From Osedax fenrisi (lineage: Eukaryota > Annelida > Polychaeta > Sabellida > Siboglinidae): 64,000 bases of DNA. The stretch covers positions 11,867,155-11,931,154 of the forward strand of contig OZ025244.1 of assembly GCA_964019155.1 (NCBI GenBank). The letters run 5' to 3'. Under the pieces are notes generated by a model that ran no database searches, had not been told where the DNA came from, and worked only from the letters and a program-made list of their open reading frames with translations. A program made the translations under genes and the position numbers. Of this stretch, positions 1-11,781 are shown piece by piece. Position 1 is the first letter of the stretch. Every line of letters starts with the position of its first letter.

Positions 1-328
1 TGTTATTGACGTTTATAATATCTAAATCGTGATAAAATTTCATTAATTTCTTATCATAAATAAAAAAGTTATTTGATAACATAAAAATTGGCCCGTATTA
101 TCACAATTCCCCTAACTATATACTGGCATGACATATGATACAGTAATCACATCGAAATCATTTAATTTGTAAGGTTACCTCGACGAATATTTATGTTATT
201 CCATGAATTTACTAATTAGCCGTGTAAATATCACAATTGTGAATATTCGTAAAAATATAACATATTGAATATATGTAATATGACATTAAAACATACCAAA
301 GTACTCGCATACTCATATATCTCCATTC

Positions 329-655
329 CTAGTTAAACTCCACTGGCTACCTGTACGCCATATAATCCTATATAAAACTCTACTACTGGCTCATAAAGCA
401 ATCCACCATGACTCTCCTGACTACCTAGCATCCCTACTAAAACTTAAATTAACAACTAGTACCACTACACGCTCCACCAATACGTTTCTACTTTAACTTC
501 CTCCTAAACACAACTTACATTCAACCAACACTCGCGCATGGGCAATATCCGTCCCATACTCATGGAACACTCTCCCCACACCCATCCGTACTACACCATC
601 AACTCCCAACTTCAAGAAACTACTGAAAACCTACCTATTTAATATGAAACATTAA
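329..655 (+). mobile_element. LINE (CR1/L2-like) reverse transcriptase 3' remnant
   Basis: One frame carries the typical end of a non-LTR reverse transcriptase: KLHWLPVRHIILYKTLLLAH, then HDSPDYLASLL, then AISVPYSWNTLPTPIRTTP and FKKLLKTYLFNMKH followed by TAA at 653-655. Only one internal stop (near 498) breaks it, so it is a fairly recent 5'-truncated copy. The catalytic FADD region is absent. The 3' tail runs to a (TA)n tract at about 806-841. Confidence 0.85.
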
Positions 656-801
656 CTTAAAATATATATAGACGGCCGATTGCTTTATAAGTACAGTTTC
701 GCAGTCCGAAAACCGAAAAATGTAAAAATTTATGTATTATTATTCGCTATTCGAATTCGCGTTAATATTCGCAAGCGTGACCTTAACTAAACAATGGTAT
801 T

Positions 802-846
<45 letters not shown>

Positions 847-1312
847 ATTATAGGGGTTACGATCAAAAAGGACGAGTTGAGGTGCAAAGTTTAAATTTTA
901 AATTCGAAATAAATTTGTATAGGCTCACTTTGGGATGTAATGCAGCTAAAAAAAACCAAACAGGACAAAACTAAACCAATTAAGCCAAATAATCCACAAA
1001 TATCTATACAAAATATAAGTATATACTATTAACTCGTATTTCAAATGTAACCTTTAACCCTCAACTCGTTCTTTTTTATCGTCTCCCTATTATAGTATAC
1101 GATGTGTGTGTTCGGCATGCATACATCCGTATGCACACACACCCACATGTGTATTACCACCACCTATAGGCTGAAGTATACTTCAGCCCAACTTTACGAC
1201 ACACTCATGGCCCATGAGTGTGTCATGAGTCATGGGTACCATGCCCTCGTTAGAGCCATTCTTATATTAGAATACATGTTTTATTTGTCAATATACTGCT
1301 TACTTATGACTA
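656..1312. other. LINE tail and AT-rich intergenic sequence
   Basis: Holds the non-coding tail of the preceding LINE, a (TA)n run (about 806-841) and unique AT-rich sequence. The ORF at 1102-1323 has no recognisable features. No gene seen. Confidence 0.5.
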
Positions 1313-1461
1313 TAGTGATGTAAATGATGCCGAGATTTTCATTTTCGGAAAAAACGAGTCCGAACTGAGACTCTAACAAAATGAGCCCAAAGTTGAGATT
1401 TTAGGTAACTGAGACTGAGACTGCATTGAAGCTTTAGATGTGATCATCATTTACATCACTA
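1313..1461 (+). mobile_element. hAT-type MITE, CGAGCC family, copy 1
   Basis: Begins TAGTGATGTAAATGATGCCG and ends CATCATTTACATCACTA, so the ends are inverted repeats. The inside has the family's GAGACTCTAACAAAATGAGCC and ACTGAGACTGAGACTGCA blocks. It is the shortest of five copies, with an internal deletion. Copy 5 (60660-60890) has an exact 8-bp target duplication, which assigns the family to hAT. Confidence 0.75.
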
Positions 1462-1838
1462 CTTACAACCCCGCTCACTAATTAACTCATTATGTATACC
1501 ATAACTATGTTGTTTCGTTGTATCACTCTCATATTATTATTTGTTTACTAACTATTGCGTGATCGAATCTATCATAATGTCGACGAATCTATTTTAAGTG
1601 CACAAGTCACATGTATCTTCATCATTATTATCATAATACATTGTTGAACGTAAAGTCAACTATATTAATAGTTACAAGGTAGAAAGTGTGTGAGCTTCAG
1701 CATTATGATCTAAAAATGTGGTGAATAGTTCAATAGATATCCTAGAAAGATTAAAGTACAGTATAGTATGTTAATATATATATATGTTATGATATTGATA
1801 ATTTTCTTATAAGTATAATTTTTCTGAAATTGTATATA
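1462..1838. other. AT-rich intergenic, no gene seen
   Basis: Unique AT-rich sequence between two transposable elements. No coding, RNA or repeat signal seen. Confidence 0.4.
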
Positions 1839-2773
1839 GGGGAAAGTCCCCGATAACCGACCCCCTCCTAATACCAACCCCCTCTCGTATCTCAGTAACT
1901 ATAAGAGATATCAAAAAATAATATATACATGAACTGTTAGTAATTTAATGATAAATATGAAAATGTATTTTGTTTTAAAAAATATTTAATCCTACAATTG
2001 TTATTTGATAAAATGTAATATTCTGTTTTATTTTTTTTAATATTTGAATAATAACTTTTTTTAAATCATTAAAATACTTTATTAATTAAAATAAAACTTG
2101 ATTTTGTACATAATATTGTAGAACAATAAAATGTTTATAACTATTATAAAAATAATTGAATTTGAATAACTATTAACCAATATATCTTAATTATAGCAAC
2201 CCATATTATTTTCCTATTACCGACCCCATGTGATTTATAATATCCAATCAAAATAGATTCGTATTTTACTTTAAAATATGTCGTAAGTTGTTTATGTATC
2301 GTTTATATAGATTTAGGATTCATAATTCCCGTTGATTATATACATACTGATTAATAAATAAATATTAAATAATAATATACAATATTTTAATATAATTACT
2401 ATAAAGTTTAAATTTAAATTTAATATTACTATTAAAACATAAATTCAATAAAAAATAAATTACGTCATGTTATAATTAATTATAGTTATATATATCTACT
2501 CTTTTTATTGGATATTATAATACTACAATGATTTATACTACGATTATGTTAGGGGGTCGGTAATAGGGGAAGGGGGTTGGTATTAGGTACATGTATCCGA
2601 TTACCGACCCCCCTGTTTATTCTTGTAAATATAATTATAATAAAAATTTAAAATAGCCACTTTATTCATTGCTATAATATTACCCTAATTACAAAATTTC
2701 AATTAAATAATTTTAATATTGAATAAGTTATTACAAATAATCATTTAGATGTTGGTAATCGGATACTTTCCCC
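1839..2773 (+). mobile_element. GGGGAAAGTC element, copy 1 (TA-flanked, non-autonomous)
   Basis: Starts GGGGAAAGTCCCCGATAACC and ends ATCGGATACTTTCCCC, inverted ends flanked by TA on both sides. Inside, the theme ACCGACCCCC / GGGGGTCGGTAAT is repeated in both orientations near 2216-2228 and 2551-2610, separated by very AT-rich DNA. No ORF of note. Copies 2 and 3 are at 9032-10045 (opposite orientation) and 41041-41981. The TA duplication suggests a Tc1/mariner-like or other TA-targeting superfamily. Confidence 0.8.
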
Positions 2774-4807
2774 TACTCGAGATATATTCGCATAAGCCAA
2801 AATTCCGTAACCTCCCCTACTTGTTTCGTATTTCTAAATAGATATAAAATTAAAACTCCTAAATAAATATCTACCTTATATTATAGATATGATTATATTT
2901 AGTCCTCGTGAATCTTAACCATTGTTGTTAGAAGGTTTAGTGATTTTAACGTAATTATTATGTGAGTACATTTCGAATTAATGATTGAATTGAAATACTT
3001 AGGTAGGTATACCTAATACCTATATTTATATATTAATTTTTATAAAAACAAATATATTTGTAGTACAATATACCTACCACAAAATAATATATATATGTGT
3101 GTGTGTGTGTTTGTGTGTATCTATGTGTATAGTTCCTTCACACATGTTTACACATAACTAAATGTTATTACTCCCTATAAGCAAAGCCCTTTTCTATAAG
3201 TATACTTATACGTTATTAATGTCCTACTTATATACACATATAATGTCAATAGTTAGACATCAAAATCCTGTCATAGATTATACTAATGAGATTAAACTGT
3301 ATTTGTATTTATATTATATTTGTAAATTACTATATTGATTTTTATATTTATTTAATCGTTACGCATGAGTGCACTCTAAATTGTATTATTGTATTTGACT
3401 ACACATGAAATAATTCGTGAAGTATTATTCTAGGTATAACATCATGGAACGTTAGAATATTCATTGTATACGAATATCAGCATTATTCTTATTATATTAC
3501 TTTTTATTATAGGTTACTATAAATAAAACTCTATTTATATATTATAATAGCATTGTATATATATATAGTAAATATATTTTCACGTTTATTTATAATTATT
3601 ACTATTATATATATGGTTATAACATATATTTTATATTAGCCTATAACATATATTTTATATTCAGAAAAACTTATATATTTTATATATTCAGTTAATAAAT
3701 TAATATATAATTAATATACTGCAGAGTATGATGATATGTATATATTTTAATTTGTATATACATACCTATTATAATATAATATATTAATTATTGATAATTA
3801 CTTATTAGTATAATATACATAATGATGCGCATGCGTCAAATTAATTAATTATTCGTTAATAGCCGGGGTTAATAGGGGTTAAAACTAGATTATTAATAAT
3901 AACATGCACATTAAATATGCATGTAATATCGCCATTGCATTGAGATCCAGTAATAGTATTTATGTTTCAGCAATATACAATGAATTCATCATAGATAGGA
4001 TTATTAATTATTAATGTTAATTTGTTGGTAACATTAATAAAAGATAAAAATCAGTGAATTTGATGACTTGCATCAGTGACTATTAACGTATATAAGTATA
4101 TATATATATACTGTACAGTATACTGTATATAACTGTTTGTAGATAGTTGAGTATTACTTATAATCACCATTGTATAAGTTATACAATGTATAACATATAT
4201 ATACATAAACTTATATATGTTTTGTTTAATTTATTTACATATTAGTATCCATATAAAGTACCACTCTATAGTTGTGAGTATTCACGTAATATATGTTGTC
4301 GATCTTTGACAATAGTGCTGAAATAACTCGATAGGATAACGATTTTTATTTATTCCAGCTGATTCTATTTATATTTATTTTAAATTCCTACCCGATTTAT
4401 TTCGTTCAACTATTCAAATATGGATGAAGGTTTTATTATAGTTTTACTCTTGTGAAATAATGTTAATTAAAACAACATAATAACATTCAATATGTTTTAT
4501 TTCTATTCGTAATGGTCGAAATATATTTTTTTTTATAAATTATAAATTACACTTATTTTATTCAAATATAAATAAATATATTCTGTAGAATATTTACGAA
4601 CTAATAATATCTATATTGATTAAATGTAATATTATATTATATTATATATGTATGTAAACGCGTAATCTAAAGTGTACATGCATATATGGTAACATTGATT
4701 AATAGTATACTATATTCATATAACGACATATGCCATATGATAAGGTTAATATTATCTTTGAATATTGATAATTTCAGAAAAATTAATTTCACCTAGTTAT
4801 CCTACAT

Positions 4808-4841
<34 letters not shown>

Positions 4842-5249
4842 TAGTATCATATTACTATACTACATAAATTATATACTTATAAATAATATAATAGTATATA
4901 GGTGTATAGTTATATTTATATATATTTATTTATATACGATATATTTCGATTTCTAAAATGTAAAACTTAATAATTATAATTAATGATATCGATAAATATA
5001 TATATATATATATCATACTCAATAGGATAATGATACAATATTTAACAAATTATGTATATAACCTATATATGTAAACATATTGTAATATATAGGTCACTAT
5101 TTAAAGTCACTAATGTTACAATTTTAGTGGATCACTATTATATTTAATAAATATTATATAAACATATATATAAAGTGTATATATAACAACTAATATAAAG
5201 TTTAGAATATCTTGTTTAAATAATGTATACATGTGTATACACAATTCAG

Positions 5250-5297
<48 letters not shown>

Positions 5298-5423
5298 TCT
5301 TATATTTCTTGAATCTCACCAAAATATTATATTTTTATAAATTATTTTATTACGAAATTCATTATATGTGCATAGTATGCAGTGTGTATCTAAATGTAAT
5401 TATATTATACTATAGTTATATAT

Positions 5424-5459
<36 letters not shown>

Positions 5460-5813
5460 ATTATATTAGTTGCAGGTAATGGAAAATAAAACGTAATATT
5501 TATATTACTAACAACTATACTGCAAACACATATATATGTGTGTGTGTGTGTGTGGGTGTGTGTGTGAGTGGGTATGTGTGAGTGGGTATGTGGGTTGGTG
5601 TGTGTGGGACCCACTGTGACACACTGTGGGTGTATGTATACATATTAAATGTATATAATCTAATAAATATAACATTGCAGAATTTACTGACGCATCATCG
5701 TGGGATATCCTCAACGATTGTGGCAATGACAATAAGGTTACGCTACACTATTAGCATAGAGCTATCGAGAGCTACACTTTCTCTATAGATCTATGACTAT
5801 AACACATCGTATA

Positions 5814-5867
<54 letters not shown>

Positions 5868-6596
5868 ATATATATATATATATATATTATACATATATGT
5901 ATGCCTATAGGCATAAATATATGTATAAAGTGTATACTATAAACCTTGTAAATTATATTTGCATGGTAATAGCATCGATATAAAGAAAGTGGATAAGCAA
6001 TTGACTGTAGTGTATGGCACTTTCCGCTACGAGCGCTGCAGTCGAAACCCACTATCTGGCCCACTACTTTTTATTTATAATAATATGTATTTATCATATA
6101 TATATTGATAATCACTACCAATTTTAATATACTATCGATACTAAAAATAAAATTATATATTTAAAATACATAATATCAACATTCCTCGTAATTTTGTGTA
6201 TTTAAATTGAAGTTGTAATACTATTTTATTGATTTTATTGATATTTATAATTTAAATCCATTGATATAGATAGAAGTCACTTTAATCTATTTCGACGAAA
6301 AGACTACTGTTTCAATATTTGACATATATAATATGACTAATATCCAATCAAAATCACTGATACCATTTTGTTAATTTATCGATAAAAGTGTCATTCACGT
6401 GTATATCTTGTACATGCATTGCGTGCGTCAATTGCTTATCCACTTTCTTTATATCGATGGGTAGGCCTATATATTATGATCATGTATCATTAGTTAAAGT
6501 ATTTTATTTTATATAAAGCAGTTATTGATCGCTAGCCAATACATCTATTTCGATAAATTAAAAATCATTATCTTGTTTTTAATACTTGACGTACAG
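2774..6596. other. AT-rich intergenic with TA and GT microsatellites
   Basis: No gene seen. Holds (TA)n runs near 4809-4838, 5253-5294, 5418-5458, 5815-5887, and GT-rich tracts at about 3097-3127 and 5535-5612. The open frames here (4765-4956, 5116-5614, 5783-6064) are translations of these repeats (YIYIYI, THTHTH). A direct duplication of about 20 bp (ATAACATATATTTTATATT) sits near 3617-3660. Confidence 0.6.
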
Positions 6597-8155
6597 TAAG
6601 CCGGAGCGGCTCGGACTTTTTTTGTTGAAAATTGCTGCACCTTCTAGCATTTTATGTTTGGAGTATTTCTGTCACAATGGTATACTTTTTTTTTTTTTAC
6701 ATGTAGTATTCGCCGTGCGCCAGAGCTTTTAAAAATACCTATAAATATTTTTCTATAGAAAAAATACCGCTATTACCTATATTGAAATCACATGACAATT
6801 ACATTATAAACCCTTATAAACAACTAATTTTCAAATTTATATTCATTTTATTATACTCTTTAACCACGAACCTTCTTACTAATACACCTTTTTATATTTT
6901 ATATAACCCCAAACCATTTACTAAATGACAAATAACAACATATATGGATATAATCGGCTAATCTTACTGTATAAATAATAACTATAAAGATATTCGAATA
7001 TGGGATATTGGTACTAAAATGAGATTTTATATATTTATGCTATTATAATAAAATTTGTATAGTTGGAATGCTTATCAAATTCTATAATAGAAGTCATATC
7101 TTAGTTTTTTTAAATTTTTATTTAAAAAAAAGTTATGACCACAATTGTGAAAACAAAATTAGTAAAAATGTTTAATTTTGTAGATAGAAATTATGAATGT
7201 ATTAATTTATTTATAATACATATTATAACATAACTCATTCAATAATGAATATTATATAATGAAATTAACATAATATATATATTATAAATATAGCTATCTA
7301 AATATTTATAGAAATAAAAAAAATATCAGCATTTCTGACCAATATGGGGAAAATTGGGATTTTTTTTTTTAATAATATTTTTTTTATCTAAAATTAATAT
7401 AATTTATATTTTTACAAAGCTCTTTAAATTCTATAATATAAGTTGTATCTTGATTTTTACAAATTTACAAAAGAAAAAAAATGATAGAGCAAACTAATAA
7501 TTTAAAATTTATAAAAAAATAAGATAAAAAGTAAAATATATTTTAAAAAATTTCTAACGATTTAAATTCTTTAAAAAAACCCTATTATTAATCCAGTCGA
7601 TTAAAAAAAATTTTTGTAATAGTGCGTAAACTTTTTTTTTTCAAATATAAAATTTATCATATTTTTACATTAAAATAGTGAATAAATAACCATATTTTAT
7701 ACTATACATTATTGTTTTAAAATTAATTTCAGGTAATAGTACACTCATATACTTATGTATATATATTTATGTTTATATTTTTTTATAAATAATTTTTTTT
7801 TAATTAAAATTAAAATATTTTGTATTTTTCCAAAATTTCCTGGAAATTTCCTGGAAAATCGAAAAAAAATATTGTACAAATATTATCTTATACAAAAATA
7901 TATAATTCAAACTATAATTGCAGATAAAACTACAAAAAAAATTTTTAATGATGTTAAATCGAAGTTTCAAATATTTCCTATCTCCTCCATGTTAAACTTC
8001 CTATCTCTTCATGTTAAACTTTAATGAGGTGGCGCACCTCCAATAATTAATTTTTTTAATTTTTTTTTTTTGTATTCAATTTAATATGTTATCTAGTTAA
8101 TATAAAAAAAAGTGCAGCAATTTTCAAAAAAAAATTACCGAGCCACTCCGGCTTA
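6597..8155. mobile_element. 1.56-kb AT-rich element with TAAGCCGGAG ends and exact 8-bp target duplication
   Basis: Left end TAAGCCGGAGCGGCTCGG and right end CCGAGCCACTCCGGCTTA are inverted repeats, continued inward by TGAAAATTGCTGCAC on both sides. The element is flanked by the identical octamer ACGTACAG (589-596 and 8156-8163 counted in this window as 6589-6596 and 8156-8163). An 8-bp duplication is typical of hAT. The interior is T-rich and A-rich with no transposase; the ORF at 7755-8024 is low complexity. A diverged relative lies at about 40700-42148. Confidence 0.82.
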
Positions 8156-9031
8156 ACGTACAGTGTACGACGTACGACGTACTATATATAGTACGATACT
8201 ATATATAGTATATACTATAGTATAAATTAAGTATTTAATTACATGAATATTATCTGTATGGAAAACAATGTATTCATTTTTAAATTGACCTCGTTAGTAT
8301 ACTATATATTAATATACTATAGTATACCATCTCTATAGAGATATATTTTATATATTTTATATATTTTATTTATTTTATATATTCATATTGGCTCTATCTT
8401 TTATATGTAAAATACAAGGACCCCCCACCTTAATACTAATATTGTAATATTGCATATATTATATATCATTTTATAATAATGTATATTAATTAATAATTAA
8501 TAAGTGAATAATCAATATATACATATATATGATAATAAAATGTAATTACATGATTTAAAATGTTTAACTATAATCTGTAATGTGGATAATGTAATGTAAA
8601 TCGGTAATTTGAAACCCGCTTTAAAAACTAATGTTTAACTATATTATAATATTAAAAACATATCTTAAAAGATTAAATAATATTGTTATATTTAGCTATG
8701 ATTGATAATTATAATTATTAATATATTATAATATTAAAAAGATATCTTAAAAGATTAAATAATATTGTTATATTTAGCTATGATTTATAATGGTGTTTGT
8801 AGATTTTGTGTGTACACATTAAACCACTACTTTTCTAATAGAATATTTCTAAACTCTTGTCTTAGCCTAGAAATGTGTTGCCGATAGTTCCTACATTAGC
8901 CGATAGAATCCGATATATGTATTTAATAACATATCATATATGATAGGTATACCTATATATATTATAAATTATAATTTATAATACATAAATATTATCTTAT
9001 ATATATATATATAATTCCCCATTATATTGTA
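8156..9031. repeat. AT-rich intergenic with 80-bp tandem duplication
   Basis: The block TATTATAATATTAAAAA..ATATCTTAAAAGATTAAATA..TTAGCTATGAT occurs twice in a row (about 8641-8703 and 8722-8786) with one or two differences. The rest is AT-rich without a gene. Confidence 0.6.
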
Positions 9032-9920
9032 GGGGAAAGTCTCCGATTACCGACCCCTAAATGATTATTTGTAATAACTTATTCAATATTAAATATATTT
9101 ATTTGAAATTTTGTAATTAGGGTAATATTATGATAATGAATAATGTTGCTATTTAACATTTTTGTATATAATTATATTTACAATAATAAACGAGGGGTCG
9201 GTAATCTGATACATGTACATAATACCGACCCCATCTCCTATTACCGACCCCCTAAAATAATCGTGGTATAAATAATTGTAGTATTATAATATCCAATAAA
9301 AATAGATATACATACATATAATTAATTATAACATGCATGCAATTTATTTATTATTAAATTTATGTTTTAATAGTAATATTAAATTTAAATTTAAACGTTA
9401 TAGTAATTATATTAAAATAGTGTATATTATTATTTAATATTTATTTATTAATCAGTTTTTATATAATAAACTGGAACCATGAATCCTAAATCTATATCAA
9501 TGATACAAAAACAACTTACGACATATGTTAAAGTAAAATACGGATCTATTTTGATTGGATATTATAAATCACATGGGGTCGTTATATGATACCGACCTTA
9601 TAGGGTAATTTAGGGTGTCGGTAGTAGGAAAATCATATGGGTTGCTATACTTAAGATATATTTGTTAATAGTTATACATATTAAATTATTTTTATAATTG
9701 TTATACAAATTGTATTGATCTACTATATTATGATCAGTATTCAGTGCTCAGTTTTCTTTTAATTAATAAAGAATTTACAATTATTTAAAAAAAGTTATTC
9801 AAATATTTAAAAAATAAAAGGAGAATATTACATTTGATCAAATAACTATTGTAAATTGAATATTTGTAAAACAATACTTATTAATATTTATCATTAAATT
9901 ACGAACAGTTCATGTATACA

Positions 9921-9971
<51 letters not shown>

Positions 9972-10045
9972 TATATCTCTTATAGTTACTGAGATTCGAT
10001 GGGGGGTCGGTATTAGGAGGGGGTCTGTAATCGGAGACTTTCCCC
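9032..10045 (-). mobile_element. GGGGAAAGTC element, copy 2
   Basis: Starts GGGGAAAGTCTCCGATTACC and ends ATCGGAGACTTTCCCC, with TA on each side. Inside it runs antiparallel to copy 1: the AGTAACTATAAGAGATATCA block of copies 1 and 3 appears here as its complement near 9975. A (TA)n tract at about 9926-9965 accounts for much of its greater length (1014 bp against 935). Confidence 0.8.
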
Positions 10046-10395
10046 TACATGTAATAATCATAAACACATAGTATATGTTCCTAATATATATTAGATATAT
10101 TAGTATATACTATCCTGAATAATAATAGTACTTTATATTATATATTATAATTATTTATGTATTCGCCTAAGCGAATAGCTATTGTGTTTATAAAGTAGTT
10201 ATGTAAGTAGTTCTAGTATAATAATGTAATAATATTATAATAACTATAAAATAATAAAATAATGACTATAGTTATTATGTTAACTCACTTTACAACAGGA
10301 AAACATATTAGCCAGGCAATCTCTATTTGTAAGATTTGACCCTTTGGTTTCTGAAAACAAAGGTTACTATATCGAATATTATAGATAATATTCAT

Positions 10396-10433
<38 letters not shown>

Positions 10434-10682
10434 GAATATTATATTTTAATAACAGACGATAAAATATAAAAACATTCTCTCTATAGATAAAATCAAGAAT
10501 CAACTATTATCCGCCAGGGAGTTTACTATAAAGGCACAACAAGTACACAAGAAGTCACCTATAAGAGGACAGGACATTAAAAAGGAGGAAGAACAGTTAC
10601 TATATTTATTGCATTTATTTACATAAATTGTTGTGTTTACATATATTTTGTGACACATATATTAATGTAAACACATATAACA

Positions 10683-10736
<54 letters not shown>

Positions 10737-10882
10737 GACCTCATATATATCGACACCGAGCGGATTTTCATATGACACATATATGTCACATATGTGATGT
10801 ATACATATGTCTGACGTACATAGCCTTGTTCTTATATGTATTACATTATACGTAAATATATATATATATATATAATATATAA

Positions 10883-10915
<33 letters not shown>

Positions 10916-11049
10916 ATTTGTATATACTAAACCATTTGAATCATTTTATGTTATTACATTTCAATAATTTTTTATTATTTTATTCGCACTTTTTGTTTTA
11001 TATTTGTTTACACAAGTTTTAACACATTTTATTTTATTAGTTTATTTAA
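10046..11049. other. AT-rich intergenic with long (TA)n tracts
   Basis: Holds (TA)n at about 10397-10427, 10687-10734 and 10855-10915. The ORFs at 10285-10503 and 10628-10855 cross these tracts and have no family signature. No gene seen. Confidence 0.5.
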
Positions 11050-11299
11050 TGGATTTATGAAACATGATGAAATACGCTGAGGGACATTATTTGTATTATT
11101 ATTATTATTATCTTTATATATATATTTCTTTACTCTTATTATATTGAATTCTAGTACACAAGTCTTATTATTATTGTATAAATGTCCCAAAGCTATTATA
11201 TTCATATACTATGGAGGTATCGACTTAATAAAGCTACTTATAGCTTTCAATGATCCTCCTTAGACAATTGTATATAAACTGATTTCATTCATTCATTCA

Positions 11300-11308
<9 letters not shown>
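11050..11308 (+). mobile_element. LINE 3' untranslated tail ending in (TCAT)n
   Basis: The sequence AAAGCTATTATATTC..GATCCTCCTTAGACAATTG followed by (TTCA/TTCAT)n resembles the 3' end of CR1/L2-like LINEs, including the GATAAGCTTTAGCTT end of the LINE at 45646-49376. Only non-coding tail is present. The left border is a guess. Confidence 0.4.
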
Positions 11309-11309
<1 letters not shown>

Positions 11310-11340
<31 letters not shown>

Positions 11341-11500
11341 CATACTATATATCTATATACATACTATATATCTATATATATACATATACATATATATATA
11401 CATATATATATATATAGTATGTATATTATCTATATATAATATATATATATAATATATATTATATATATATATATATATAATTATTATATATAATTATATA
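11310..11500. repeat. Compound (TA)n / TATACA microsatellite
   Basis: Near-continuous TA-rich simple repeat with ATACTATATATC variants. It lies just upstream of the proposed first TACC exon. It is followed by a palindrome built from ATCCTATGCATGAATCACG (near 11551-11595). Confidence 0.7.
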
Positions 11501-11695
11501 TTGTTGATAAGTAATACATGCATGAGGTAATCCTATTGTTTATATATATACATCCTATGCATGAATCACGTATATGTGATTCATGCATAGGATGTATACA
11601 TAGGCCTATAGGCATACCACCTATATGTATACAATGTATACTATACCACCTATACTACGTATACAATACATACACGTGACAGGGACCTAATTCTG

Positions 11696-11781
11696 ATGGA
11701 GTCACCGGAATGTGGAGACGGGCAAACTGTGATCTCAGCCTCCTCCTCTCAACTGATGAAGGTGCCCAAGTCGGTGGCTAG
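11696..11781 (+). CDS. TACC: TACC coding exon 1 (candidate start)
   Basis: A GC-richer block after CACGTGACAG reads openly in one frame as MESPECGDGQTVISASSSQL and then MKVPKSVA, and ends GCTAG|GTTAGT in phase 2. That phase matches the next exon. ATG at 11696 is followed by G, a reasonable start. The block could instead be an internal exon beginning near 11684, because the frame is open up to the preceding AG. No domain is recognised; TACC N-termini are poorly conserved. Confidence 0.55.

Noticed and set aside
4765..6064. Cluster of ORFs rich in YIYIYI and THTHTH
   Set aside because: They are translations of (TA)n and (GT)n microsatellites, on both strands, with no codon bias or motif.
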